A stretch of 64,000 bases of DNA from Silurus meridionalis (lineage: Eukaryota > Chordata > Actinopteri > Siluriformes > Siluridae), in NCBI RefSeq assembly GCF_014805685.1, contig NC_060892.1:24528560-24592559 (forward strand), given 5' to 3'. This document shows positions 1 through 12,617 of the stretch, one piece after another. The position numbers and the translations under genes were made by a program. Below the pieces are notes generated by a model. That model was not told the origin of the DNA, did not search any database, and saw nothing but the letters and a program-made list of their open reading frames with translations. Position 1 is the stretch's first letter; every line of letters begins with the position of its first letter.

Positions 1-1320
1 TTATTATGGGTAGTTTTGTGTAGATCTATGGCCAAACTAGTACATTAACCCTTTTAAATGAAACCTAATACTAAATTGGGTCCAAAATCACCCCTAACTC
101 AAAGCTCCCATTTTTCCATTATGCATGAACATCAAACAGGCTCAACCGCTTTAACCTTAAAGTCTGATATGCCGAAATGAAACCTCCTGACCCCTTCCCC
201 CGGGTATGACCTGTGAGAACACTCACTTCCTCTCGCAGTGCTGGTCCTCATCGCCCCCGACGCAGCCTTTGGGAACATTTGTTCTCTTTGTATGGTGTGA
301 AATGGTAAATGAAAGGTTAGCACGGCGAGCTCAGAACACTGTTGATCACCCGCTCTATCGGCAAGCCCGGGTAGATAATTTTCTCATTTTGATCAGAATC
401 GACAAAGACAATTATTTCACCGAGACGAGATTTTGTATTATTTCTTTTTTTTTTCTTTTTTTTACCCGTTTAAAAAGATGCAGAGAAGATCGTGACTCGT
501 TCAGTCAGTTGTTGCAACAAGACAAAAATTGCCTTCTCTATCTTTCGCAATAATTAGAGATCTTACTTTTCGCATTTAATTAGTTTCTGTTTTCAAAATT
601 TCTCTCCTATTAAATATTAACAGCTGTTACAACAAAAAAGTCTATTAATGTCAGAAAGAGAGGGGAAGAGGGAGAGAGAGGAAGTTGTGTTTCTAATTAA
701 AACCCAATGAAATAAATGCATTGCTGCTTTTTATTTTCCTAGTAGGACTCGTAGGACAGTAGGACAATGACAGAAGGCTGGGCGGGAGAGGAATTGAACA
801 AGCATTCATTCAGACTGGAAGGGCATGCCTTGTTATTAAAATAAATAAATAAATTGTCGGATAGAAGTGTAGCTGAGAAACCATCTGTTTACCCGAGCGC
901 CACTCAGACGGTTATAAAAACGAAGTTTGCTAATCGATCAGCACGGGGCACAGACAAACAAACGTTAGGAAACGTACACAGGAAACACTTGGCGATCAGA
1001 AAGCCTCCGGTGCGAGATACAGATAGTGTGGAATACGACACAAAATCTTGCTTTCTGTCGACAGACTGTACAAAGCTGCAATTTGATTTCTCCTTGTACC
1101 AGTCGCAGTGCCAGACGTCTTTGAGGCCAGGCTGTCCTGCAGGCGGGGAGTGGTTTACTTGCCCCCTGTATGTCATTTACACCTGACTTGGTGTCTATCC
1201 TTCCAACCCTCCTCATCTTCCGCTCTTATTCCGGGATCATGATTGACATGGTTTTTAGTCCTTTGCGATTGTTGCTCGTCAGACTGTATGAACATGTGAT
1301 CCCCATGTCATACTGTAGGA
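1..1320. other. Unassigned AT-rich non-coding DNA
   Basis: I see no exon, RNA gene or recognisable repeat here. There is a T-run at 440-460 and a purine-rich GAGA stretch near 654-684. Open frames are short, lack splice context and resemble no family I know. Confidence 0.4.
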
Positions 1321-1600
1321 CAGGGATCCCCAAACGTTTTTCTCTAAGGGCCACCTCATTTATTCTTTCTTTAATGGGGGCCGGGTCGGTCTCTAACAGC
1401 AAACCGCAAGGGCCGGAGTGACTACCGGTAGTATTGTGGGGCTTTTATTATGATTTGAAACATATTTATTACGCCTCCTAATGCAGATTATTTTGTACCA
1501 CTAATATATTAAAAGAGCATTATTACTATCATAATGAGATTTTTTTGCATTTTGATTGCAAAACATTTAATTATGCATATGGTTGGTGAGTGAATCTAAC
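1321..1600 (+). mobile_element. hAT-like non-autonomous element, right end lost
   Basis: The left edge CAGGGATCCCCAAACGTTTT followed by CTAAGGGCCACCTCAT has the form of the 'CAGGGGTCCCCAAAC...GGGCCAC' terminus common to short hAT-type elements in vertebrates. The interior is AT-rich and non-coding. I cannot find a matching inverted right end before the next repeat begins near 1628, so the copy is probably truncated and the right boundary is approximate. The family name is not assigned. Confidence 0.5.
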
Positions 1601-1627
1601 AATTAGGCTACTTATATTAAATAGCTG

Positions 1628-2115
1628 GAGGTCGACCGATAGCCGAGTTGGATCGGACTTGCCGATAACCGATTAGTCAACCGATTGTTTTAAAAAATTT
1701 ATACTGAATAAAAGACAAACACTCCATGTAAAATAGTACTGAATTTCATTACAAAAAGACAGTACTGAATCATTAAAATGTGATGAAATATGAATATATC
1801 CAATATTATATATTGAATAAATTACACATTGATGTAATATAGCGCTCTCCGTGCGGTAACCGATTAATCAACTGATTATTACTGTTTTTGAAATGGGTAC
1901 TGGATAACCAAACATAACAATCCATAATAGTACTGAAAATTCTTATTACAAAATATTAAAAAGCTGTAATGTGCTTAAGGAAATATTCAATAATATACAT
2001 AATAAAAATAATATAGCGCTCTCTGTGCAGCTCGACATCTCGCATGTAAAAATATAATGGCACGTGGCGTCAGTAATTCTCCTCTATAGGCCGCTCTCGT
2101 AATGACCTCTGTTCT
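1628..2115 (+). mobile_element. Dispersed element with AGGTCRACCGAT ends (copy 1), internally duplicated
   Basis: It begins AGGTCGACCGATAGCCGAG and carries repeated CCGATTA/GCCGATAA motifs. Two similar units of about 180-200 bp (about 1665-1855 and 1858-2035) each run from ACCGATTARTCAAC to ATATAGCGCTCTC. The stretch at about 2060-2110 (GCACGTGGCGTCAGT...GGCCGCTCTCGTAA) matches the copy at 51.75-51.96 kb, so this is a dispersed family. No coding capacity is visible. The class (hAT-like MITE) is inference. Confidence 0.5.
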
Positions 2116-4640
2116 AAATTTGTCTCTAAATTTGTCTTAATTTGTCGTGTGGTAGTTTCCGGACCCTCTGCTGTAGGATCTTAAGTGTCATAATGTATGA
2201 CAGTCAAAAACTGTTCTTTGTTCTCTCGTTATAGCTAGCAGCAAACGAAAACAATCCTCTTCCTTTTCACGATGCTGCAACGATGACACCTCGTACAAAC
2301 ACTCCTTTTCCCCTCCATAACCTCAAAGTTTCTGATCTCGTCTTACCTGACTCGTTTTACGATTTACAAAACGTGACGACCAAATCGTGGCCAAAATCGT
2401 GCCATCTGACGTCTTCATTTGCTTTGTTTGTCTCATTTACATTCATGGCGTTTGGGAGACACCTTTATCTGGATCGACTATCACATTTATACAACAAAAT
2501 ATTGGATGGTTAAGGGTCTTGCTTAAAGGCATAGGAGCTGTAGTTTGGGATTTGAACTCATGTCCTTTCAATTATAACGTTTTAACTCTGACATCCCTCC
2601 CTCATGTATTGCACTTACCCATACCTGCTCTCCACAAACCTACAAACGGCGTTTTTGCCTCGGCGAGTCAAATACAAGCGTGGACGATGACGTGCTTCCA
2701 CTTTAATGCGTCGCAGTACCTAATTTCCCTCTGCATCAGCGCTCTTCATTAATGCAGTATTGATGAGGATCTGAGGCCTGCTCTGTTCCCTCCTCGCTTT
2801 TCGGAGTGATTGATTAAAAAAAAGACGGACTGTGTGGTACGTGAGTACAGAGATATAATGAAGAGAACAAAGGTGAACGTTTTTCAGGACTCGCATATTT
2901 TTGTCGCCGAGGCAAAGCGGAATGCTGGGAGAGGAGCGCGGTTGATGGTGCGGAGGCACAACAACAGGAAAGAGATACAGAGAGAAAACACATTGTGATT
3001 CTGCTTGTGTATTTGCCAGTGGGTTTAATTTTGGCAGCCCAAGAGGCCTGTCTTCAAACATGCAGTTGTCATATAGTAGTCCTTAAAGCTTCACTTCCTT
3101 ACCACAGCTTACTATATGTCAAGACATCACAAAATGGGACTAAAACCTAGCACTCATCCATGGCAGGGTCTGAAGAGTAAAGCTCCACCTCGAATCCAAT
3201 ACCGCAGATCACAGGGAAGAAAAAGTCTATTGAAGCTTCGAGGAACTGTGACTTTGAGCTTAGAACTGCTTAAAATCTTTAATATAATTCAGTCCTCTAC
3301 ACATATTAGAGTTGAAGGATTTCACTGAGGATTTTGGAACTTGAGAACCGGGTCTACGGGCTTCTTACCATTTAGCGTCAAGACACCGAAGCTCCTCCGA
3401 AGGATCGGGAGGGAACGAATGTCACCGCGATGACGCGTTTGATGTCGGCACACCTCTTAAACGCGGGCCATCAGTTTTACAACATGGCCGGCGAAGATAC
3501 CGCGAGCTCGGCCTATTTACATTTTTAAAAAAAGTCCAGCGCAATAAAAGTTCTACTACTTCCTTTTCCTTTCAAAACAAACCCTATTTAAATCAATTCA
3601 GATCATGCCCTGAGACTTCGCCCTAAACGTGTGTAGATCAAGCATTTGATTGTAAGAGGCCTCATTACTGAGGGCATGAGAACCTCCTCACCCTTGTTAT
3701 AGACACTCATGGATAATGGGTGCTATGAAATTTCCAGCGAGTGGCGACGCCCCCCCTCTACCGCCGCCACTCCGGAGTTCCACTTAACCATGACATTTAA
3801 TTTCACCTGGGGATGCGAGGTAATGGAATTGTTTATTAGACGGCGCTACAAAGATGGATTTCCAAGGGGGCAAGGGTTTAAGGACGCATCCTCCTCCTAC
3901 GATTCTCCAGGTAGCCTTTAAATTGGATGCTGTTGAATGGCCTTGCTGCTTTTTATTCCCCTTTGGATTTGCCGGCTGTGGAGCTGCATCCCAAATGCTG
4001 CATCAGATCTTGCGCTCATCTAAACTCCCCAAGCCCCATCAAACCACCTCGCGCCCCCATCCAACCCCAGAGTCGCAATAATCGTTTTTATTTTATTTTT
4101 TTATGGTAGGAGGCAAACTGGGATCATCGTCTGAACATTCGTTTACAGATCTGTGCTTTTACCTGAACACCAATATATATGGCACAAAGTTTCCCTTCCC
4201 TGGAACTAATAGGCCAAGTTATTTATGGAAAAAATAAATAAAAAAGCAGATGAGTGTGATGGACAAATTTCTACAAACCTTTAGCTATAAAATATTCTAG
4301 GCATCAAAGTTCCTGACTTAAATGTAATGGCTTTTTTTAAGACCAGTTTAGTAGAAGGCCAGTCCATAACTGACGGCCATGTAGGAAACATGCCCCCATC
4401 CTCTTTATTGTTCCAGGTACTAATAAAATGCCTGTTGACCAAACTGGTGAGGTGGATCATAATATCCTCCAGTACTAATGGTCTCTACTTTCTCTCTGTT
4501 TCCTTTTCTCTGCTTTCTCCATGCTGTTTCTGCTCTTTCTTGCCCTCTCCTACTTTCTCTGCATAGTAAATCTATCTCTCTTTTTCCTTATCCTCCCTGT
4601 TTTTTTCTGCTTCCCACTCTTTCTATCTTCTTTCACACGC
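2116..4640. other. Unassigned non-coding DNA
   Basis: I recognise no gene or repeat family here. Small open frames (for example around 2283-2752, 2720-3061 and 3709-4109) lack family resemblance and splice context. Some GC-richer islands (about 3360-3500 and 3740-3800) could be conserved non-coding sequence, but nothing in the sequence proves it. Confidence 0.4.
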
Positions 4641-4655
4641 TCTCTCGCTCTCTCT

Positions 4656-4714
<59 letters not shown>

Positions 4715-4807
4715 ACATATTTTCTCTCTGTTTCTCCCTTTCTCTGCCCATTTGTTTTGATCTATCTATCTATCTATCTATTCATCTATCTATCTATCTA
4801 TCTATTC

Positions 4808-4868
<61 letters not shown>

Positions 4869-4902
4869 GCCCCCTATCTTGCCCTCTCTCGTGTTTTGCT
4901 TA

Positions 4903-4946
<44 letters not shown>

Positions 4947-4982
4947 CATTCTTTCTCTCTCTGCCCTTTCTTTGCTCATTTG

Positions 4983-5023
<41 letters not shown>

Positions 5024-5105
5024 CGGACCCTCCTTACTCTGCTCTTTGGATCTGCTCTTTCTTACATCCTGCCCTCTCCTGCTTATTTTTTTGGCTTTCT
5101 ATTTT

Positions 5106-5175
<70 letters not shown>
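4641..5175. repeat. Compound microsatellite: (CT)n, (CTAT)n, (CT)n x3
   Basis: Four CT tracts (about 4665-4709, 4907-4942, 4987-5019, 5109-5174) and one CTAT/TTCATC tract (about 4760-4867) are joined by pyrimidine-rich linkers. Long open frames across it are artefacts of the CT periodicity (Ser/Leu runs). Of the low-complexity blocks in the window, this is one of the largest. Confidence 0.95.
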
Positions 5176-5176
<1 letters not shown>

Positions 5177-5504
5177 GTTCTTTTTTTCCCCCTACCTCCT
5201 TTTTGAGAAAAGTATTACCTGGGTGGACGTGTGGAGAAACTCTGGGTGCGTGTGGTTTAAGAGTTTTACAGAGGAATCTGTTAAAAGATTCAGTATAATG
5301 AGTGGGATTTACAGCCATATGCCGGGATTGTAAACACGTTTTGAATCTATAATCTTTCCTTTCATGTGCACTTTTCTATCTCGTCGCCTTTATATATTCT
5401 ATACTTGGCTTTGAAAAGTGCGTCAAAGTATCTCATTTTTATCCCGAAGACTTTTTTAGCCAATATTCACATTTCAGAGCATCACGACTAGACGCATTAT
5501 AGTC

Positions 5505-5585
5505 CACTGGTCAGGGATCTAAGACCCAGCCACACTGACAGTGTTGGGCCCTTGAGCAAGGCCCTTATCCTTTTTATCCTTCAGA
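5505..5585 (+). mobile_element. tRNA-headed SINE fragment
   Basis: The motif CACTGGTCAGGGATCTAAGACCC followed by GGGCCCTTGAGCAAGGCCCTTA is the sense orientation of a SINE-like family seen reversed at 10.9, 15.5, 40.4, 45.9, 56.3 and 59.2 kb. Only the end of the tRNA-like head and the CTTGAGCAAGGCCCTTA body remain. Confidence 0.45.
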
Positions 5586-5589
5586 GGTG

Positions 5590-6766
5590 CTGTGTCATGG
5601 CTGACCCTCGCTCTGACCACAGCTTCCTAACAAGTTAGGATTTCTTTTTTCTTTCTGTACCTTTCATGCTGCCTCTAATCAGATGGATTAATACCGCTGG
5701 ACCCTTCAGTGACTATCCCACGTAGTCTCAATATCCTCACTCCGTTATCAGCACCATCTACTCACACTCTGTTTTCGTGTTCCCCCTCCCCTCTGTCTTC
5801 TGTCTCATGGTGCAGCTTTCTTGTCTAGTGGCAGCGCTAATTGTGTACAGATGTGTTATTCAGGTCGGACAACTAGGACATGATCCCTCATCCTTGCAAC
5901 AGTGCTCTCTTAAAGAGAACAGAGGACTGGAGACAGGGAATTGTGGGAGGCCTAGTTTTTCTATCCAACACAGAAAATTACAATCAGCCTACATTGTTTT
6001 TTTTTTTTGAAGCTCTTTGCTTTAATCCTGAAATCTTTGTAGACAGAACTTCTACAACTTTCAATGTGATGCAGAGCTGCGTTACTGTAACGTGTGCAAA
6101 ACATGAAATGATTTGAATAGAAAGTCCAACCTCGATATGAAACCATATATGAAATCCAAAGAACTAGCTAACCAACTTTTATTTGTTTTTTTTTTCTCTC
6201 TCGGTATCTGTATTGGTACTTTCGCAATAACAACAATATTAATAATAGTCATGATGAGAAAGACTCGAACACAGGCTAGTAAACTTTAAATCTTCAATGA
6301 ATCAAGACAGACAGGTCCATAACCCAAGGCAGGGTCGAGATCAAAGATCAGTAGAGGGCAATTATTGTAAACCGGAAACCATGAACCAAAACCTGTATTG
6401 TTTTTCTATGCCGTGGTGTTTGCTGGGACTTGGTTGGAGGTGTGGCCTCACTGCATTTCAACAAATAATTATACAATATTAATAGCAATACTACAAAACA
6501 ATCCTATACAAACATTATAATAAAATATATTTGTTCACACGACTAAAACTGTTTTCAAATGAATCTACTTTTCAGAATAAGATAAAGAGACTTATCGGTG
6601 TAGTGATATGCTGGTGAAAGGTTTGGTAGCTCTCAGAGACCAGAAACGATAAGGACACCTGAAAATTACACAAAAGATGCACAAATATCGTACATATATA
6701 CATTGCAAAATAGAGAGAAAGAAATACGTGTTTTTAAACTTTTTAGTCTGGACACATCCTTAAATT
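5590..6766. other. Unassigned AT-rich non-coding DNA
   Basis: No gene is recognised. T-runs occur near 5998-6008 and 6186-6194. Nothing here has splice context or family resemblance. Confidence 0.4.
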
Positions 6767-6955
6767 AGAATCAGAATTCGCTTTATTACCAGGTATGTTT
6801 ACACACAAGGAATTTGACTTGGTGACCGGAGCTTCCAGTGCAGGAGAAAGTACAGACATTGTGCAGACATACATAGGAATTACACAGTAGACGTAAATAA
6901 TTGTACAGATGTTATTTACAAGTGTGCAGTTTACAAATGTACCATTCGGGTTTTA
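6767..6955 (+). repeat. Dispersed repeat 'AATCAGAAT..CTTTATT' (copy 1)
   Basis: The block TAGAATCAGAATTCGCTTTATTACCAGGTATGTTTACACACAAGGAATTTGACTTGGTGACCGGAGCTTCCAGTGCA shares its start with a second copy at 15283-15375 (ATCAGAATCAGCTTCATTGGCCAAGTA). I recognise it as a widespread fish interspersed repeat but cannot name its class. The right edge is approximate. Confidence 0.5.
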
Positions 6956-8717
6956 GGTATAAATGTATTTTAATGTAAATTATTTAGAATATCTAAAATT
7001 CCACAGTTATAGCTTTTTTTTTTATAGCTGTTATCGCTTGTTATATATGTCTGCGTTCAACATGGTATCACTTACCGTTCTCCCTATTGAGACTGACGAA
7101 TACAAGGAACCCGACACAGAATTTCTCCAGATCCTGCTGGCTTCAGTTCACTCCACAGTGGGCTTCAGGTCTGGAGGTCAGAGTTGCCATGTAGCCAAGC
7201 CAAGACTTGTGTTTCCCTGGAATATCTAACCATAGCTCTGCTGTAGAGTCTTGGCAGGGGCCAAAAATCATTAAAGTTTTGGATGATATTCAAGCATGTT
7301 GCTTCTTTTTAGAGAAAGTGCACGATATGAAGAAAAAGAAATTTTTTTGTAACAATTAATTTGTATGTGGTTTAACAACCTACCCGTGCCCGCCGTCATA
7401 TCCTGATTATTGTTAAAGCGCACGTCAGGTGACCCATCATTGTGCACGATGGAGTTTCCATTGTATTGTGCAGGTTTCAGGTGCACGGGCGGTTCATCCC
7501 TTCACGTTCTCTTTAATAATCAGCCTGTCAGGCGCGAACCCCCCGGATCGATCCGCTCCACCCGACTGGGCAGGGTTTAAAACACTTCCCGCACGTCTTC
7601 GACACTCTGTCACCGCTCGCCGGAACGTTCCGCAAGACCACGGCTGCCTCGGGGAGCCGTCACCTCGCTGACCGATGGGTGATGAAGTCTCTACGAATCC
7701 CTAGCGTACCGAGCTGCCATTCTGAAGGATCAGACCAGAGCCGCTCGAGCGCTTTATTTTCCCCCTCGGAAAGGTCTGAGAGGTTCCACTATTATAAGCA
7801 TAGCCCAGTGGAAGGAAGGGGCAGAGCTGTGACTGAGCGTGTATGATTTACTTCTATCACCTTGGGTCTATGTGTGTGTGTTACTCGGATCCATGTGCAA
7901 TTACTACATTTTACTCAGCCTGCACATTAAACAGAATGCGTCTCGTTTTCGTTGTTTTGTTTTTTTTCGACATAAAAGAATAGCAGAGTAAAGGAAGAGC
8001 TGCAGGGGGGGAATTAGAGCGAGACATCGCGGCGGAAATGTAAAAGCAGGAGGGCTGACGAGTGCTGCAGAGGTGTTTGTCCAACGCAGCAGGGATTAGT
8101 GTAGCGCGAGATGTGTTACAGACACACGCCGGCTGCAAAATTAGGACTCGCTCCCGGCAGTACAAATAGAACCTATTAAACCATTTGGCTCACAGAACGA
8201 ACAGTGGCGCGGCAGAGTTTAGCCACGTCAGTTAGGTCGCTATCTCCGTCCGAACTCGGAACCGATTTATTCCGATTCTGATAGGAGAAAAATAATTTTA
8301 AACACTTTGAAACCACAGGTTCTTGTTGGTTGCTTTTTCTAGTTGAGCACAAATCAACAAGGACCTGCTACAATCAATCAAGAACTAATGACATAATCTG
8401 GCGGATTAAAAAGTTGAGTCCTCCTTTTCGGAGCGTGTCGAACAGCTTCTGCGATTGGCGGCGGATCTCCGCACCGCCGAGCTTTGAGCCAGATCTCCAT
8501 CTTCGGGAAGATGGTGAAGACCCTAATCATGCTGTGGACCCGAGTGCAGGGACCAGAATGGTAGACGATCCAATCGCATAGCTCCCAATGAACACGGATT
8601 GATGTGCTCCCTGTGACTGTGTGTGCAGCCTTGTGTGTCTCAAAACTATTTGATACCACCCTCGCACTCATATGTGCTTTTTGAACACTTTTCTATATTT
8701 TCAGGCAGAAAAGCGTA
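6956..8717. other. Unassigned non-coding DNA
   Basis: No exon or repeat is identified. The stretch 7530-7700 is GC-richer and open in one frame but resembles no protein I know. A short (GT)6 occurs near 7871. Confidence 0.35.
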
Positions 8718-9040
8718 AGATGCTAATGTTGAGGTTTGAAGGTCTTGGGGTCCAGTCATTGTTTCCAGTTCATTTCAAATGTGGCTTCAGCAGGGTTGAG
8801 GAGAGAAATGTTTCATAGGCTTTAGCAGATCTTCCACATCTTCCAACCTAAATGGAGCTACATTTGTGCACATGGGCGCCGTCCTGCTGGAACAGGTTTA
8901 GGTCTCCTAGTTCAAGTGAAGGAAAAATTTAATCCAAAGCCGTTTTATACAATTGCTTGCCTCCATCTTTGTGGCGTTTGGTGAGGACCCACATACAGCA
9001 GGAAACGTCAGGTCTCCCAATACTTTGGACCATATATCGT
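8718..9040 (+). mobile_element. Tc1/mariner-like MITE fragment (family A)
   Basis: It carries the family core in order: GGGTTGAGG, AGATCTTCCACATCTTCCAACC, TGGAGCT, TTTGTGCACATGGGC, CTGCTGGAACAGGTTTAGG, GTGCCTCCA-like text, and a terminal CCCAATACTTTGGACCATATA. The order matches the complete copy at 25811-26294. The left arm is degraded. Confidence 0.7.
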
Positions 9041-9489
9041 ATGACAGGCGTGCGGAGAGCAGCAGGCGTTCTGGAAAGCTGTGATTAAGCTGTTGCGCTC
9101 AGAGCGTTCAATTACTAATGCTTTGATAAATAATTCCCCAATGCGTGTTTTCAATGCATTAGACAGTTTGGTCCCTCGATCGGCATCGAAGCAGCTCGTT
9201 CTGTCACCACAGCGGCTGGTCTGAAGCTGTATTTTATGGAAATAAGGGAAATTATCTTTTCTCGTGTCACTCTGAATGAAAGCAACCCCATACAAAATAA
9301 GTAATAAATTGAAAACGGTGCGCGGAATAATTGTTCAAGTGACGCCGAGTTGATACCGCCAAATCGTTCAGTCTGGAGTGATTATAGCGAGGGTTTTGAA
9401 ATCAAATCTGGTGCCGTTTTTCTTTCTTCTTTCATATTTATGCAGAAATTCGTTTTCATTTTAAAATGAAGGGTTCACAAAATTCTAAG

Positions 9490-9685
9490 CATCGCTGTAC
9501 AACCCAAACCAGTTCCAACATGAAGATATGGTTCACATGGGTTGGAAGAAGTGGTCATCTATCGGACTGAACCGGAACCCTTGCCTTCTCACCACCAAAC
9601 CTCCACACCTCCACAGGCACACTCCAAAATCTAGTGGAACGTCTTCCCAGAACTTTTGAGGTTATAATAAGAAAAGGGGGACTTA
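9490..9685 (-). mobile_element. MITE family A fragment
   Basis: The reversed core AACCCAAACCAGTTCCAACATG is followed by CTCCACAGGCACACTCCAAAATCTAGTGGAACGTCTTCCCAGAA and ATAATAAGA. The middle of the element is missing. Confidence 0.6.
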
Positions 9686-10771
9686 ATGTGAAATATGTAA
9701 AAATAAAAAAAATCAAACTCCTTCTCATGTAGCAGTTAAACACACCATTCCGGCTTTTAGATCTCCTTTATTTTCATCTCATCGACCGTAGACTAAGCAT
9801 GAAGCACCGGCGGCTCTGCAGATAGATCCTATACGTGACGAGAGGCACTTGAGTGGCCTGTATGCAGGTTTTTTTTTTTCTTTTTCCATTGACGTTGAAT
9901 TAAGGCGCATCCATCTTATTTATCTCGGCGTGTGGAGCGAATTAGGGAGCTGAATTGCTTCTAAAGCCTGAAATCTACATTGGGCGGTTCTTCCCCGTGC
10001 GACACGCGGACTCGCGAACATCTCGCATTTGCCCTCCCAGATGCGCACGGACGCATGGTTGGAAGGTCTTGTTTTTTGTTTTTGTGTTTTGTTTTTTTTG
10101 CACCCGATGCTCATTTACTTCAATAATAAGGACACCTTTCCACAAACCACGCACTTAAACAAGCGAGACACATATTGCCTCGCAGACACGGCAAACATGC
10201 TTTTTCCATGTATTATGTCAGCCGAGATAATAAGAAAAAGCCATTAGCTGCGGGCGCGTAAGCAGGAGCTAAAAGCTCGCTCGGGTTCGCGTCATTAGAG
10301 GAGAATATGTGAGCTGGAGAACGAGTGTGTTAAGAAAATGAAGCCTCCATTCAGCGCTCTTCATAAAGCTTTCTCTCGTTCCGCAACCGCGAGAGCCGTG
10401 TCCTTTTCTTGCTTTTTATTAATCGAATACTTTGGGCCTTATTAGGCAGCTCTTCTAATGTCCTTTGCTGCCTAAAGTACCCTTGGAATAAAGCTTTTAT
10501 TTATAGTGACAGATGCTATTAAACATTGGTGTAATAGACTTGCGTGGTATTGGCAAGCTTAATAAGCGTTCCCTACACTCATACTGCCGCTGCTCAAGGC
10601 CCCATTTGCACATCGCATTAACCTGGATTTCGGATTATCGCCCAGTCCGGTCTCGGCATCGAATCGGGTATTTATTATTTATCCATTCAAACGTATCTTA
10701 TTTCTACTTCTGCTCTGTGTGGCCACCTGTAGATTCATATTTGCTCTTATATTTGTGTGTTTGTGGACTCA
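9686..10771. other. Unassigned non-coding DNA with unique-looking blocks
   Basis: No gene is recognised. The stretch 10210-10510 is free of low complexity and mixes ATTAGC, TAATCGAAT and TTTATTAATCG motifs with GC-rich text. That texture often marks conserved non-coding elements in vertebrate introns. No alignment was available to test this. Confidence 0.35.
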
Positions 10772-11115
10772 TTCAGACATCAGTAAAGTCAGATACTGCT
10801 GCAGGAGGAGGTGAGGGTGCTCTCAGGTTCTTCTCATCCCAGTAGGGTTGAGGTCAGAGCTCTGTAGCAGGCTATCAAAGATCTTCCACCTATGTAACGA
10901 ATGAAAGGTGTTCGGAAACTGAGCCCAGGGAGGCCATGATACAGCTCCCTCGGAGCACAAAGGGTTGAGGGCCTTGCTTGCTCAAGGGCTCCAAGTGTTG
11001 CAGCTTGGCGATACCGGGACTTGAACCCCAACCCTCCCGAACAAACCATATTTCTAAAGAGCTGGCTTTGTGCCAGGATTGCTGGAACAGGTCTCCAGTG
11101 GTGAACAGTAACTGT
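10772..11115 (+). mobile_element. MITE family A copy split by a SINE-like insertion
   Basis: The left half (about 10772-10900) reads CATCAGTAAAGTCAGATACTG, then TCATCCCAGTAGGGTTGAGGTCAGAGCTCTGTAGCAGG and AGATCTTCCACC. The core resumes at about 11050 with AAGAGCTGGCTTTGTGCCAGGATTGCTGGAACAGGT. Between the halves lies a tRNA-headed SINE-like segment (about 10930-11045). The order implies the SINE entered an existing MITE. Confidence 0.65.
10930..11045 (-). mobile_element. tRNA-headed SINE fragment nested in a MITE
   Basis: It has the body GAGGGCCTTGCTTGCTCAAGGGCTCC, then CAGCTTGGCGATACCGGGACTTGAACCCC. The reverse complement of the last part gives GGGGTTCAAGTCCCGG, a good RNA polymerase III B-box. 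This is the strongest tRNA-like element in the window's copies. Confidence 0.55.
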
Positions 11116-11524
11116 ACCTTACTTTCATTCGGGGAGACTTTTACTTCACCCAAGCCAAATATCGTCCTTTTTTTTCCCCATTTTGCGATGTCAACGTTCC
11201 TTTTTTTTTTTTCTGAGCGCAAAAAAATGAACAAATGTAAAACAGCAAACTTTTGACTCGAACACAACCTTGTTTACACCGTTTTTTTTTTAAGTAGTTT
11301 TAAAAGAAGGTTTTTGGGCTCGTTAATAACATTCTATTATTTTATCGGTGTGCCAAGAGTCCCATTCGTCTTTTTTTACGTAAACTGAGAAGATTAAGCG
11401 AAGACAACAACAAAAATGATAAAAGGAACATTCTAGATGTAATACGTCATGGTGGTTTGGATCCTTACGTACAACTGAAGGCAAATACTTATATTTTACC
11501 GAGCAGATCTACTTTAACTCGGCT

Positions 11525-11680
11525 ACATGGTTTGTGCACTTTGTTCACCACTGTGGATCTCCTGGTGTTCCAACATCCTACTGTATACAGATGTGTACCT
11601 TAGATCTATATGGTGAAAAACCACATATGGCTGAAAAGGTCACGTGTCCCAATAATGTTATCCATGTGGAAAGTCAGGCA
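11525..11680 (+). mobile_element. MITE family A fragment (right part)
   Basis: The text TTTGTGCAC at the start and GGTGAAAAACCACATATGGCTGAAAAGGTCACGTGTCCCAATA near the end match the right third of the family. The middle is diverged. Confidence 0.5.
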
Positions 11681-12037
11681 GTTGTCACCATGGCAAGAGT
11701 TTTTTTTTTCCTTCCCTATTTCTTTCACAGAAGAACGAGGTCGCCTTCTCCTGCCGTCTGTTAGAAGACGACATGACAAGCTGCGTTCACAGCAAAACGA
11801 ATCGTAATAGGAGCTGTCATTCGCCTTGCCATCCTCACCCAGCCGCCCACCCCCCTGCTCGGTGTTTTTATTATTGTGGGATTTTTAAATTATTTGTCGA
11901 CGCCGTGTCTTGTGGGCATCTTTCTTTCTCTCTAACGTCAGCCAGATACACAGGCTCTGTACACATCGTGTTTATATCGTCCCGACATCCGATCACAGGG
12001 ATTCCCCGTGGAGTTCCACTCACACTTCTATCACGGG
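11681..12037. other. Unassigned non-coding DNA
   Basis: No coding or repeat signal is recognised between the MITE fragment and the TG microsatellite. Confidence 0.35.
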
Positions 12038-12039
12038 GT

Positions 12040-12078
<39 letters not shown>

Positions 12079-12179
12079 CTTATTCCCAGCACATATTAAA
12101 ATATTGAAGCGCAGGCAGGAGCCTTTAGCGTTTATACCAACACGCACACACACTCAGGAGGATGCCTTTAACTTCCCTG

Positions 12180-12232
<53 letters not shown>
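12038..12232. repeat. (TG)n and (AC)n microsatellite pair
   Basis: About 19 TG units (12038-12076) lie roughly 106 bp from about 25 AC units (12183-12232). The two tracts are reverse complements and could form a hairpin. Confidence 0.95.
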
Positions 12233-12234
<2 letters not shown>

Positions 12235-12617
12235 AGTAATGCAGTTATCTTCAGTGTAAACCCTGTGCACTTCAGCAGTGTGATGTGAGAGGTGAACAGT
12301 TTAATTGGCTTTAAATGTTCTACACTAAAGGAAAGCAAATGCCCTGCTCTGAACTTTAATCTCCTTCCACTTGTGAAATGTTTGTTTCATAATGAAGATT
12401 GTTCTGGTCTTTAAAAAAAAAACGAGAGAGAGAAATGTGTGATGTGGAAAACTGCTACTGCCATCAAATTTTAGCACAGAAGACAAAAGAAACACTGGCG
12501 ACACACAGGCAATGATCTCTATTTCCTCTCTCCTGGGGAGTGCAGACTTTTCAGATTTTTCACATTTTATATGAATCCCAGTCTATTAATGGAAAAAGCA
12601 AATCTTTTAAGTGTTAA
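12233..12617. other. Unassigned non-coding DNA
   Basis: Nothing is recognised apart from an A-run at 12413-12422. Confidence 0.35.

Noticed and set aside
4478..5333. Long Ser/Leu frames across CT and CTAT tracts
   Set aside because: These are stop-free only because of repeat periodicity.
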